Below, in pieces: positions 35,569 to 43,821 of a DNA stretch of 64,000 nt; position 1 is the stretch's first letter, and each line of letters opens with the position of its first letter. The stretch is from Chitinophaga pinensis (GTDB taxonomy: Bacteria > Pseudomonadota > Gammaproteobacteria > Burkholderiales > Burkholderiaceae_C). The notes under the pieces were generated by a model. It was not told where the DNA came from, searched no databases, and saw nothing but the letters and a program-made list of their open reading frames with translations. A program made the translations under genes and the position numbers. Location of the stretch: NCBI GenBank assembly GCA_943326015.2, contig CALPRQ020000013.1, positions 1-64,000 on the forward strand, in the 5' to 3' direction.

Positions 35569-37083
35569 TCAACCGAGATCGGCCGACAGGCGCCAGCCTG
35601 ACTTCTGCCAGGCCGCCACCTCTTCCTCAACCAGCCAGGCCGACTGGGGGTAGCTGCGCGCCCAGCCTGATGCGGCCACCAGCTTGAACTGGCGCGTCTT
35701 GTAGCTCAGCTGCACTGGCGCGATGTCGGGGTCTTGGCGCGCGTGGCATAGCAGCACCGCCAGCCGCAGGCAGAGCAACTGTTTGGCGAACAGCTCGTCA
35801 TCCAGATAGTCCTCGATCTTGCGCAGCTTGCCGCGCTGGCCCAGCACCAGCTGACTCATGCGGTGCAGCTCCTGCAGCGTGAAGCCTGGTGCATCCACAT
35901 GGTCTAGGATGTAGGCGCCGTGGCGGTGCATGTCGCTGTGCGAGATATGCGCGCCGATCTCGTGCAGCCGCGCGGCCCAGACCAGCTTCTGCGAATAGCG
36001 CTCGTTGTTCGGGTCGGGCTCCGCGACCTGGGCGAACAGCTCGGTCGCGACCCGGCCGACGCGCGCCGCATGGGCGGCGTCCACGCCGTAGCGCTCGGCC
36101 AGCCAGCCGACGGTGCGTTCGCGCACATCGGTGCTGTCGTGCTCGCGGTCGATCAGGTCATAGAGCGCGCCCTGGCGCAGCGCCCCATCGGCCTTGTTCA
36201 GCGTTTCCAGCTTGAACAGGTCGAACAAGGCGCGCAGCACGCCTATGCCGCCACCGATGACCGGGCGGCGGTCGTCCTTGAGGCCGTCGAGCCGCAGATG
36301 GTCCGGGTGACCGGCGCGCAGCAGCTTCTCGGTCAGCCAGTCCAGGCCGGCGCGCGTGATCTGGCCGGCAGGCCAGCCGTTGAGCGTGAGGATCTCGGCT
36401 ACCGCGCCGATCGTGCCCGAGCTGCCGTAGACCGTATCCCAGCTGCCGACGGGGTAGGCGTCGAGCGCCTCGTCCAGCACCGCCTTGGCCGCGATCTCGG
36501 AAGTCTGCAGCGTCTGGGTCGTGATCTGGCCGCGCGGGAAGTAGCGCGCCGACCAGGCCACGCTGCCCAGGCGGTAGGACTCCATCTTGCGCGCGCTGTA
36601 ACCCTGGCCCAGGATGACCTCGGTCGAGCGTCCGCCAATGTCGATCACCAGCCGGCGCTCATCGGACTGCGGCAGCAGGTGCGACACGCCCTGATAGATC
36701 AGCCGCGCTTCCTCGTGGCCCGATACCACCTCGATCGGAAAGCCTAGGATTTCCTCGGCCCGGCGCGTGAAGTCGTCGCGGTTCCTGGCCTCGCGCAGGG
36801 TCTGCGTCGCGACCGCCCGCACCTGGTGTTTCTGGAAGCCCTGCAGCCGCTCGCCAAAGCGCGCCAGGCATTCCCAGCCGCGCTCCATCGCGACCAGGCT
36901 CAGGTTCTTGTTCTCGTCCAGTCCGCTGCCCTGGCGCACCGTTTCCTTGAGGTATTCGACTCGTTCAATGTGGCCCGAGTCGTGGCGGCCGATTTCAAGG
37001 CGAAAGCTGTTGGACCCCAGGTCCACCGCAGCCAGCAAGGTTCCGTTGTGCATGTCGTATTGGAGAAAATTCGGCGTCAGCAT
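35569..37083 (-). CDS. ppx: Exopolyphosphatase (Ppx/GppA family)
   Basis: Ppx removes terminal phosphate from polyphosphate; GppA-type members hydrolyse pppGpp. The 504-residue protein has the ASKHA phosphate-1 motif LLAAVDLGSNSFRLEIG, FTRRAEEILGFPIEVVSGHE with catalytic Glu (SGHEEARL), the phosphate-2 motif LVIDIGGRSTE and VYGSSGTIGAVAE. The C-terminal HD-like helical domain (RLHEIGAHISHSDMHRHGAY) follows. The ATG at 37083 is preceded by AGGTGG, though very close. An ATG at 37053 (MHNGTLLAAVDLGS) matches the usual N terminus of relatives and may be the real start. It is divergent from pstS and sits in a region with ppk1 and ppk2. Confidence 0.94.
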   Translation of the reverse strand: MLTPNFLQYDMHNGTLLAAVDLGSNSFRLEIGRHDSGHIERVEYLKETVRQGSGLDENKNLSLVAMERGWECLARFGERLQGFQKHQVRAVATQTLREARNRDDFTRRAEEILGFPIEVVSGHEEARLIYQGVSHLLPQSDERRLVIDIGGRSTEVILGQGYSARKMESYRLGSVAWSARYFPRGQITTQTLQTSEIAAKAVLDEALDAYPVGSWDTVYGSSGTIGAVAEILTLNGWPAGQITRAGLDWLTEKLLRAGHPDHLRLDGLKDDRRPVIGGGIGVLRALFDLFKLETLNKADGALRQGALYDLIDREHDSTDVRERTVGWLAERYGVDAAHAARVGRVATELFAQVAEPDPNNERYSQKLVWAARLHEIGAHISHSDMHRHGAYILDHVDAPGFTLQELHRMSQLVLGQRGKLRKIEDYLDDELFAKQLLCLRLAVLLCHARQDPDIAPVQLSYKTRQFKLVAASGWARSYPQSAWLVEEEVAAWQKSGWRLSADLG

Positions 37084-37162
37084 ACCACCTGAGCGCAAGC
37101 CTGAACCCCTTGCCGCATCAGCTGTGTTGCGCGGCGAGGCAATAGGGCTGGACAGCGACGCC

Positions 37163-37196
37163 TTGTCACATTAATGTCACGGAACGGGCATAAATT
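37163..37196 (+). promoter_or_regulatory. Pho box and -10 of pstS
   Basis: TTGTCAC (37163-37169) and ATGTCAC (37174-37180) repeat at 11 bp; each matches CTGTCAY at 6/7. TAAATT (37191-37196, 4/6) starts exactly 10 bp after the second unit. This is the best of the five such sites in the window and precedes a known class of PhoB target. Confidence 0.75.
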
Positions 37197-37235
37197 CAGG
37201 TTAGTTCCTCACCACAATCCTCAAGGATGTCGACC

Positions 37236-38267
37236 ATGAAACGCCACTTCCTCAAGTCCATCGCCGCTGCTGCCGTCGCAGTCTCCAGCTTCGCGCTGCC
37301 GACCTTCGCTGCCGCTGCCGACATCACCGGCGCTGGTGCCACCTTCCCGTACCCGATGTACGCCAAGTGGGCCGAGGTCTACAAGAAGGAAACCGGTGTC
37401 GGCCTGAACTACCAGTCGATCGGTTCGTCGGGCGGCATCAAGCAGATCCGCGCCAAGACCGTGACCTTTGGCGCCACCGATGCGCCGCTGTCCGGCGCCG
37501 ACCTCGAGAAGGACGGCCTGGTCCAGTTCCCGGCCATCATCGGCGGCACCGTGCCCGTGATCAACCTCGAAGGCTTCAAGCCGGGCGAACTGCGCGTCTC
37601 CGGCACCGTGCTGGCCGACATGTTCCTGGGCAAGATCAGCAAGTGGAACGACGCCAAGCTGGTCGCCCTGAACCCGGGCAAGAGCCTGCCTGACCAGTCC
37701 ATCACCATCGTGCACCGCGCCGACGGTTCGGGCACCACCTTCAACTGGACCGACTACCTGAGCGCCGTCAGCAAGGAATGGGCCGACAAGGTGGGCAAGG
37801 GCGCTGCCGTCAAGTGGCCGGCCGACTCCTCCGTCGGTGGCAAGGGCAACGAAGGCGTCGCCGCCAACGTCAACCGCGTCAAGGGCGCGTTGGGCTACGT
37901 CGAGTATGCCTATGTCAAGAAGAACAACATGAACTACATGTTGCTGCAGAACAGGGATGGCAAGTACGTCGGTCCGGACGACACCACCTTCTCGGCCGCC
38001 GCCGCTGGCGTGGACTGGAACAGCGCACCGGGCATGGGCGTGTCGATGGTCGACGCCAAGGGCGCCAACAGCTGGCCCGTGACCACCGCTTCCTTCATCC
38101 TGATGTACAAGAACCCGGAAGACAAGGCCGCCTCGCAGGAAGCGATCAAGTTCTTTGGCTGGGCCTTCAAGAGCGGCAAGAAGCTGGCGACCGAGCTCGA
38201 ATACGTGCCGCTGCCTGACGCCGTGACGGCCCAGATCCAGAGCAAGGTCTGGTCGCAGGTCAAGTAA
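37236..38267 (+). CDS. pstS: Phosphate ABC transporter substrate-binding protein PstS
   Basis: PstS binds phosphate in the periplasm with high affinity and delivers it to PstCA. The 343-residue precursor has a signal peptide ending FALPTFAAAA and the mature start ADITGAGATFPYPMYAKWAE. Phosphate-binding motifs are SIGSSGGIKQI, FGATDAPLS and HRADGSGTTFNWTDYL (all contributing binding Ser, Asp, Arg and Thr). The ATG at 37236 follows AAGGA at a good distance; another ATG at 37227 overlaps that site. It is the first gene of pstSCAB-phoUBR. A perfect 12-bp inverted repeat after the gene may reduce read-through to pstC. Confidence 0.98.
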   Translation: MKRHFLKSIAAAAVAVSSFALPTFAAAADITGAGATFPYPMYAKWAEVYKKETGVGLNYQSIGSSGGIKQIRAKTVTFGATDAPLSGADLEKDGLVQFPAIIGGTVPVINLEGFKPGELRVSGTVLADMFLGKISKWNDAKLVALNPGKSLPDQSITIVHRADGSGTTFNWTDYLSAVSKEWADKVGKGAAVKWPADSSVGGKGNEGVAANVNRVKGALGYVEYAYVKKNNMNYMLLQNRDGKYVGPDDTTFSAAAAGVDWNSAPGMGVSMVDAKGANSWPVTTASFILMYKNPEDKAASQEAIKFFGWAFKSGKKLATELEYVPLPDAVTAQIQSKVWSQVK

Positions 38268-38282
38268 GTCATTTCCGGTTGC

Positions 38283-38327
38283 AGCCATTGCGCCCGTGCC
38301 CCGTCACGCCGGCGCAATGGCTGTTTT
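38283..38327 (+). terminator. Intercistronic hairpin between pstS and pstC
   Basis: AGCCATTGCGCC (38283-38294) is the exact reverse complement of GGCGCAATGGCT (38311-38322); the loop is 16 nt and GTTTTG follows. It looks like a partial terminator or mRNA-stabilising hairpin that would leave pstS more abundant than pstCAB. Confidence 0.65.
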
Positions 38328-38369
38328 GCTTAACCCAACCCGACAGATACCATGAGCGTGGGAGCCACC

Positions 38370-39350
38370 ATGAGCCTACCCGAGGCAGCCGGCGGACGTG
38401 ACGAGCAGCGCATGCTCGACATCGTCAAGCGCCAGCAAATCCAGGATTTCTTCTTTCACAAGATCACGCTGACTTTCTCGCTGATCGTGCTGGTGGCGCT
38501 GCTGGGCATCATCATCTCGCTGTTCGTCAACGCCTGGCCGGCGTTCCAGAAATTTGGCTTCGAGTTCATCTGGCGTGTCGAGTGGGACATCGTCAACGAG
38601 GAGTTCGGCGCTGCGATTGCCGTCGTCGGTACCCTGGCCAGTGCGCTGATCGCGCTGCTGATCGCCGTGCCGCTGTCCTTCGGCGTCGCCCTGTTCCTGA
38701 CCGAGACCTGCCCGGTCTGGCTGCGTCGCCCGCTGGGCACCGCCGTCGAGCTGCTGGCGGCCGTGCCATCCATCATCTACGGCATGTTCGGCCTCTTCAT
38801 CTTCGCGCCGCTGTTTGCCGAGTACGGCCAGCCGGCGCTGCACTCCACCCTGGGCCAGATGCCGCTGATCGGTCCGCTGTTCGGTGGTGCCATGAACGGC
38901 ATCGGCATCCTGGCGGCCGGCCTGGTGCTGGCTTTCATGGTGCTGCCCTTCATCGCCGCGGTGATGCGCGATGTGTTCGAGATCGTCCCGCCCATCCTGC
39001 GCGAGTCGGCCTACGGCCTGGGTTGCACGACCTGGGAAGTGGTGCGTTACGTGGTGCTGCCCTACACGCAAAAGGGCGTCGTCGGTGGCGTCATGCTGGG
39101 TCTGGGCCGCGCCCTGGGCGAGACCATGGCCGTGACCTTCGTGATCGGCAACTCCAACAAGCTCAGCGCTTCGCTGTTCTCGCCCGGCACCTCGATCGCC
39201 TCCACCCTGGCCAACGAATTCGGCGAGGCCACCGATTTCCACATGTCGGCATTGTTCGGCCTCGGTTTCCTGCTGTTCGTGATCACTTTCGTCGTGCTGG
39301 CGATTGCCAAGGTCATGCTGATCCGCGCCGAGAAGGCCAAGGGCAACTGA
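38370..39350 (+). CDS. pstC: Phosphate ABC transporter permease PstC
   Basis: PstC is one of the two membrane subunits of the high-affinity phosphate importer. The protein (326 residues from 38370) has six predicted TM segments after a cytoplasmic N terminus. It shows [28 protein letters not shown] and the EAA-type coupling loop [17 protein letters not shown], then [19 protein letters not shown]. The second ATG (38370) is preferred because GGGAG lies 5 bp upstream; the ATG at 38352 would add six residues. It is followed by pstA after 24 bp. It should be co-regulated with pstS but possibly at a lower level because of the hairpin before it. Confidence 0.97.
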   Translation: MSLPEAAGGRDEQRMLDIVKRQQIQDFFFHKITLTFSLIVLVALLGIIISLFVNAWPAFQKFGFEFIWRVEWDIVNEEFGAAIAVVGTLASALIALLIAVPLSFGVALFLTETCPVWLRRPLGTAVELLAAVPSIIYGMFGLFIFAPLFAEYGQPALHSTLGQMPLIGPLFGGAMNGIGILAAGLVLAFMVLPFIAAVMRDVFEIVPPILRESAYGLGCTTWEVVRYVVLPYTQKGVVGGVMLGLGRALGETMAVTFVIGNSNKLSASLFSPGTSIASTLANEFGEATDFHMSALFGLGFLLFVITFVVLAIAKVMLIRAEKAKGN

Positions 39351-39374
39351 GCCACGGCTGCAAGCGAGAAAAAC

Positions 39375-40235
39375 ATGGAAATGCAAAACACCTCCCTCCT
39401 GTATCGCAAGCGCAAGCTGGCCAACCGCATCGGTCTGACCCTGTCCATGGGTGCCATGGGCCTGGGCCTGGTCGTGCTGCTCTGGATCCTGTCGATCCTG
39501 TTCTACAACGGCTTCGCGGCGCTGGACTGGAACCTGTTCACCCAGTCGACCCCGGCACCCGGCACCGAGGGTGGCGGTCTGCTCAATGCCATCTACGGCA
39601 GCCTGCTGATCGTCGGTTTCACCATCCTGATCGCGACCCCGATCGGCGTCTTCGCCGGCGTCTATCTGGCCGAATACGGCGATCAGAGCAAGACCGCCGA
39701 GCTGACCCGCTTCGTGACCGACATCATGCTGTCGGCGCCGTCGATCGTGCTGGGCCTGTTCGTCTACGCGATCTTCGTGGCCCAGGTCGGTCATTTCTCG
39801 GGCTGGGCCGGCACCATTGCGCTGTCGCTGATCGCGATTCCCGTCATGGTCCGCACCACCGAGAACATGCTGCGCCTGGTGCCGCCGACGCTGCGCGAGG
39901 CCGCCTTCGGCCTGGGCGCGCCGCGCTGGAAGGTTGCCACCTTCATCACGCTGCGCGCGGCCAAGAGCGGCGTCGTCACCGGCCTGCTGCTGGCCATTGC
40001 CCGCATCAGCGGCGAGACCGCACCGCTGCTGTTCACCGCGCTGAACAACCAGTTCTTCAGCTCGGACATGTCCAAGCCGATCGCCAACCTGCCGGTGGTG
40101 ATCTACCAGTTCGCGATGAGCCCCTACGACAACTGGGTCCGCCTGGCCTGGGGCGGCGCGCTGCTGATCACGTTGACCGTGCTGGTGCTCAACATCCTGG
40201 CTCGCGTGTTCTTCCGCGAGAAGGTGGCCGGCTGA
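39375..40235 (+). CDS. pstA: Phosphate ABC transporter permease PstA
   Basis: The second membrane subunit, 286 residues with six TM segments. Family segments include [26 protein letters not shown] (PstA hallmark), [15 protein letters not shown] and the EAA loop [20 protein letters not shown] followed by [15 protein letters not shown]. With PstC it forms the phosphate channel energised by PstB. It follows pstC after 24 bp and precedes pstB by 61 bp. The N terminus ([18 protein letters not shown]) is cytoplasmic and basic. Nothing is unusual in length or motifs. Confidence 0.97.
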   Translation: MEMQNTSLLYRKRKLANRIGLTLSMGAMGLGLVVLLWILSILFYNGFAALDWNLFTQSTPAPGTEGGGLLNAIYGSLLIVGFTILIATPIGVFAGVYLAEYGDQSKTAELTRFVTDIMLSAPSIVLGLFVYAIFVAQVGHFSGWAGTIALSLIAIPVMVRTTENMLRLVPPTLREAAFGLGAPRWKVATFITLRAAKSGVVTGLLLAIARISGETAPLLFTALNNQFFSSDMSKPIANLPVVIYQFAMSPYDNWVRLAWGGALLITLTVLVLNILARVFFREKVAG

Positions 40236-40296
40236 TCCGCCGTGCCGTCCAGAACCGAATCCTCATCCTGAATCCTCTTCAGCGAGAACACCGCCC

Positions 40297-41076
40297 ATGA
40301 CGATCGCCACCACCCCCGCGCTCAAGAATGCCATCGAGGTGCGCAACCTCAACTTCTACTACGGCAAGTTCCAGGGCCTCAAGAACATCAATCTCGACAT
40401 CGTCGAGAACAAGGTCACCGCCTTCATCGGTCCGTCGGGCTGTGGCAAGTCCACCCTGCTGCGCACGCTCAACCGCATGTACAGCCTCTACCCGGGCCAG
40501 CGCGCCGAGGGCGAGATCAACTTCTACGGCACCAACGTGCTCGATGCCAAGCAGGACTTGAACCTGCTGCGTGCCCGCATCGGCATGGTGTTCCAGAAAC
40601 CCACCCCGTTCCCGATGTCGATCTATGACAACATCGCCTTCGGCGTCAAGCTGTACGAGAACCTGAGCAAGTCCGACATGGACGACCGCGTCGAGTGGGC
40701 GCTGGCCAAGTCCGCCCTCTGGACCGAGGTCAAGGACAAGCTCAACCAGAGCGGCCTGTCGCTGTCCGGCGGTCAGCAGCAGCGCCTGTGCATCGCGCGC
40801 AGCGTGGCGGTCAAGCCCAAGGTGCTGCTGCTCGACGAGCCGACCTCGGCGCTCGATCCGATCTCGACCGGCAAGGTCGAGGAACTGGTGCACGAGCTCA
40901 AGAACGACTACACGATCGCGATCGTGACCCACAACATGCAGCAGGCCGCGCGCTGCTCGGACTTCACCGCCTACATGTACCTGGGCAACCTGGTCGAGTA
41001 CGGCACCACCGAGCAGATCTTCTTCAAGCCGCAGCGCAGCGAAACCGAAGACTACATCACCGGAAGGTTTGGTTGA
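40297..41076 (+). CDS. pstB: Phosphate ABC transporter ATP-binding protein PstB
   Basis: The 259-residue ATPase of the importer has Walker [10 protein letters not shown], the Q loop ([17 protein letters not shown], typical of PstB), signature LSGGQQQR, Walker [14 protein letters not shown] and the H loop in [14 protein letters not shown]. It ends with the PstB-type [12 protein letters not shown] and YITGRFG. It hydrolyses ATP to drive phosphate uptake and takes part in phosphate signalling with PhoU and PhoR. phoU starts only 2 bp after its stop. Confidence 0.98.
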   Translation: MTIATTPALKNAIEVRNLNFYYGKFQGLKNINLDIVENKVTAFIGPSGCGKSTLLRTLNRMYSLYPGQRAEGEINFYGTNVLDAKQDLNLLRARIGMVFQKPTPFPMSIYDNIAFGVKLYENLSKSDMDDRVEWALAKSALWTEVKDKLNQSGLSLSGGQQQRLCIARSVAVKPKVLLLDEPTSALDPISTGKVEELVHELKNDYTIAIVTHNMQQAARCSDFTAYMYLGNLVEYGTTEQIFFKPQRSETEDYITGRFG

Positions 41077-41078
41077 TC

Positions 41079-41780
41079 ATGGCAGACAAGCATATTTCCA
41101 GTCAGTTCGATGCCGAACTCAGCCGCATCTCGACCCAGGTGCTCGAAATGGGCGGCGTGGTCGAGTCCCAGCTGCAGCAGGTGCTCTACGCGCTGTCGCA
41201 CCTGAGCGCCGAGACCTGTGCCCAGGTGCTTGAGATCGAGGACAAGGTCAACCGCCTCGAAGTGCAGATCGACCACGACATCTCCTCCACCATGAGCCGG
41301 CGCCAGCCGACCGCGCGCGACCTGCGCCTGCTGGTGGGCACCTCGCGCATCATCATCAACCTCGAGCGTGCCGGCGACGAGATCTGCACCATCGCCAAGA
41401 TGCTCAAGTCCACGCTCGACAACGGCATGCCGCGTGCGCTGCCGACGACCGAGCTGCGCGTGGCCGGCAGCCTGGCGGCCGACCTGCTGCACCAGTCGCT
41501 CGATGCCTATGCCCGCATGGACGTCAAGTCGGCGCTGTCCGTGATCAAGGGCGATGAGGCGATCGACGTCGAGCATGAAGGCCTGACGCGCAAGCTGCTG
41601 ACCTACATGATGGAGGATCCGCGCACCATCAGCTCAGGGCTCAACCTGATGTTCCTGGCGCGCGCGATCGAGCGCGTCGGCGACCATGCCGCCAATATCG
41701 CCGAGGCAGTGATCTACATCGCCCGGGGTGCCGATGTGCGCCACACCACCGAGGCGGAGCGGGAGGCAGCCATCAAATGA
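41079..41780 (+). CDS. phoU: Phosphate-signalling regulator PhoU
   Basis: The 233-residue protein has two PhoU helical repeats. The first carries the metal-binding pattern EIEDKVNRLEVQID and NLERAGDEICTIAK; the second DEAIDVEHEGLTRKLLTYM and AIERVGDHAANIAEAVIYI, with the E-x3-D repeats. PhoU links the Pst transporter with PhoR and keeps PhoB inactive when phosphate is plentiful. Its stop codon overlaps the ATG of phoB (ATGA), implying translational coupling. Length is normal for the family. Confidence 0.97.
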   Translation: MADKHISSQFDAELSRISTQVLEMGGVVESQLQQVLYALSHLSAETCAQVLEIEDKVNRLEVQIDHDISSTMSRRQPTARDLRLLVGTSRIIINLERAGDEICTIAKMLKSTLDNGMPRALPTTELRVAGSLAADLLHQSLDAYARMDVKSALSVIKGDEAIDVEHEGLTRKLLTYMMEDPRTISSGLNLMFLARAIERVGDHAANIAEAVIYIARGADVRHTTEAEREAAIK

Positions 41781-42490
41781 GGAAATTGCCGCGCGTGCTG
41801 GTGGTGGAGGACGAACCGGGGATCGCTGAACTGATCGCCGTCAACCTGCGCCACAACGGCTTCGCTCCCACGGTGGTGTTCGACGGCGCCGCGGCCCAGC
41901 GCGAGATCGATGCCGTGCTGCCCGATGTGGTCTTGCTCGACTGGATGCTGCCGGGCGAGAGCGGCGTCGCGCTGGCCAAGCGCTGGCGCGCGAACGAGCG
42001 CACCAAGCCGGTCCCGATCATCATGCTGACGGCTCGCACCGAGGAGTCGGACAAGGTGCAGGGGCTGGATGCCGGGGCCGACGACTACGTCACCAAGCCG
42101 TTCTCGACCCATGAGCTGCTCGCGCGCATCCGCGCCGTGCTGCGCCGCCGCGCGCCCGAAATCGTCAATGATTCGGTCCAGGTCGGCGAGCTGCACCTCG
42201 ATGCCGCCACCTACCGTGTCAGCTACCAGGGGCGCGAGCTCAAGGTCGGTCCGACCGAGTTCAAGCTGCTGCATTTCGTGATGAAGCACCCCGAGCGCGT
42301 GCATACGCGCGGCTCGCTGCTCGATCGGGTCTGGGGCGACCATGTGTTCATCGAGGAGCGCACGGTCGATGTCCATGTCAAGCGCCTGCGCGAGTCGCTC
42401 GGCGAGGCCGGCAAGATGATCGAGACCGTGCGCGGTGCCGGCTACCGCCTGAGCGCCCAGGCGGTGCTCAAGGCGGCCAGGGCGGCATGA
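41777..42490 (+). CDS. phoB: Phosphate regulon response regulator PhoB
   Basis: A 237-residue OmpR/PhoB-family regulator. The receiver domain has the acidic pair VVEDEP, the phospho-acceptor D55 in VVLLDWMLPG, T in MLTAR and K in YVTKPF. The winged-helix DNA-binding domain has VGPTEFKLLHFVMKHPERV and the recognition region FIEERTVDVHVKRLRESL. When phosphorylated by PhoR it binds tandem 11-bp-spaced Pho half-sites; five such candidate sites lie in this window. It overlaps phoU and phoR by 4 bp each. The linker between the domains is short, as in E. coli PhoB. Confidence 0.98.
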   Translation: MRKLPRVLVVEDEPGIAELIAVNLRHNGFAPTVVFDGAAAQREIDAVLPDVVLLDWMLPGESGVALAKRWRANERTKPVPIIMLTARTEESDKVQGLDAGADDYVTKPFSTHELLARIRAVLRRRAPEIVNDSVQVGELHLDAATYRVSYQGRELKVGPTEFKLLHFVMKHPERVHTRGSLLDRVWGDHVFIEERTVDVHVKRLRESLGEAGKMIETVRGAGYRLSAQAVLKAARAA

Positions 42491-43821
42491 TCCGTCGCCT
42501 GATCGAGCTGCTTTCCTGCACGGCCGTTGGGGGGTCGGTCGCGCTCGGGCTGGACCTGACGCCGATGCAGATCATCGGCGGCGCCGGTACCGGGGCCATG
42601 CTCTGGCTGGTGCTGGATCATCACCGCCTGTCGCGCTACCGCGACTGGCTGCGCGGGGGGCAGGCCAGTGGCGCCCCCAACCTGCCCGATGACTGGGCCG
42701 AACTGGTCGAGCGCAGCCAGAAAGGCTACAAGCTGCTTGAGCGCGAGACCCACCAGGTCGAGCAGCGCCAGCAGCAGATGGTGGCCGCTTTCCAGGCCTC
42801 GCCCAATGGCGTGCTGGTGCTCGACAGCGCCGAGCGCATCGCACTCTGCAACCGCTCGGCAGCCGATCACCTCGGTTTCGATGCCGAGCGCGACCTGGGC
42901 CAGCACCTGAGCAATCTGGTACGCGACCCGGCCTTCGTCAGCTATCTGCGCTCCGGTCACTACTCGAATTCGATCGAGATCACGAGCCGGGGCTCGCCAG
43001 GTCGGGCAGCCAGGCGCATCTCGCTGCAGTTCCATCCCTATGGACCGGGCAATCGGCTGCTGCTCACGCGCGATATCACCCGCGAGGAGATGGCCGATAC
43101 CATGCGGCGCGATTTCGTCGCCAACGTCTCGCACGAGATCCGCACGCCGTTGACCGTGCTGAGCGGCTTCGTCGAAACCCTGCTGAGTTACGACCTGACG
43201 ACCGAGGAGCGCGAGCGCTACCTGCTGCTGATGAGTCAGCAGTCACAGCGCATGAAGACCCTGGTCAATGACTTGCTGCTGCTTTCGAAGCTTGAGGGTA
43301 CGCCCGCGCCGGGCAGGGCCGAATGGGAGTCGGCGCCTGCACTGCTGGAGCATGTGATCGAGGATGCGCGTGTCCTGTCGGACCTGATCGCCGAGGGCTC
43401 GCACGACATCGAGGCCGGGCCTTGCCCCGACATCGAGCTGGCCGGCTCCTACACCGAACTGCTCAGCGCGACATCCAACCTGCTGAGCAATGCGGTGCGC
43501 TACACGCCTGCGGGCGGCAAGATCCGCGCCGGCTGGCGACTGCTGCCACGGGGGGGGGCCGAATACTGGGTCAGCGATACCGGTCCCGGGATCGAGGCGG
43601 AGCATATCCCGCGCCTGACCGAACGGTTTTATCGCGTCGACCGCAGCCGTTCGCGCGAAACCGGTGGCACCGGGCTGGGGCTGGCCATCGTCAAGCATGT
43701 GGCGCAGCGCCACGGTGGCCAGTTGCGCATCGACAGCGTGGTCGGTCAGGGGTCGACCTTTCGCATCGAGCTGCCAGCTAGCCGGGTTCGTCTGGCCCAG
43801 CCGGAACTGCTCAGCGCCTGA
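42487..43821 (+). CDS. phoR: Phosphate regulon sensor histidine kinase PhoR
   Basis: The 444-residue kinase has one or two N-terminal hydrophobic segments (about 5-45) without a substantial periplasmic domain, as in PhoR. A PAS domain follows (about 100-190; FQASPNGVLVLDSAERIALC), then HisKA with H216 in FVANVSHEIRTPLTV and HATPase (NLLSNAVRYTPAGG, DTGPGI, GGTGLGLAIVKHVAQRHGG). It phosphorylates PhoB when phosphate is scarce and probably reads Pst/PhoU occupancy rather than phosphate itself. Its start overlaps the phoB stop. Its end overlaps the convergent GT-C gene by 11 bp, so no terminator fits between them. Confidence 0.97.
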   Translation: MIRRLIELLSCTAVGGSVALGLDLTPMQIIGGAGTGAMLWLVLDHHRLSRYRDWLRGGQASGAPNLPDDWAELVERSQKGYKLLERETHQVEQRQQQMVAAFQASPNGVLVLDSAERIALCNRSAADHLGFDAERDLGQHLSNLVRDPAFVSYLRSGHYSNSIEITSRGSPGRAARRISLQFHPYGPGNRLLLTRDITREEMADTMRRDFVANVSHEIRTPLTVLSGFVETLLSYDLTTEERERYLLLMSQQSQRMKTLVNDLLLLSKLEGTPAPGRAEWESAPALLEHVIEDARVLSDLIAEGSHDIEAGPCPDIELAGSYTELLSATSNLLSNAVRYTPAGGKIRAGWRLLPRGGAEYWVSDTGPGIEAEHIPRLTERFYRVDRSRSRETGGTGLGLAIVKHVAQRHGGQLRIDSVVGQGSTFRIELPASRVRLAQPELLSA

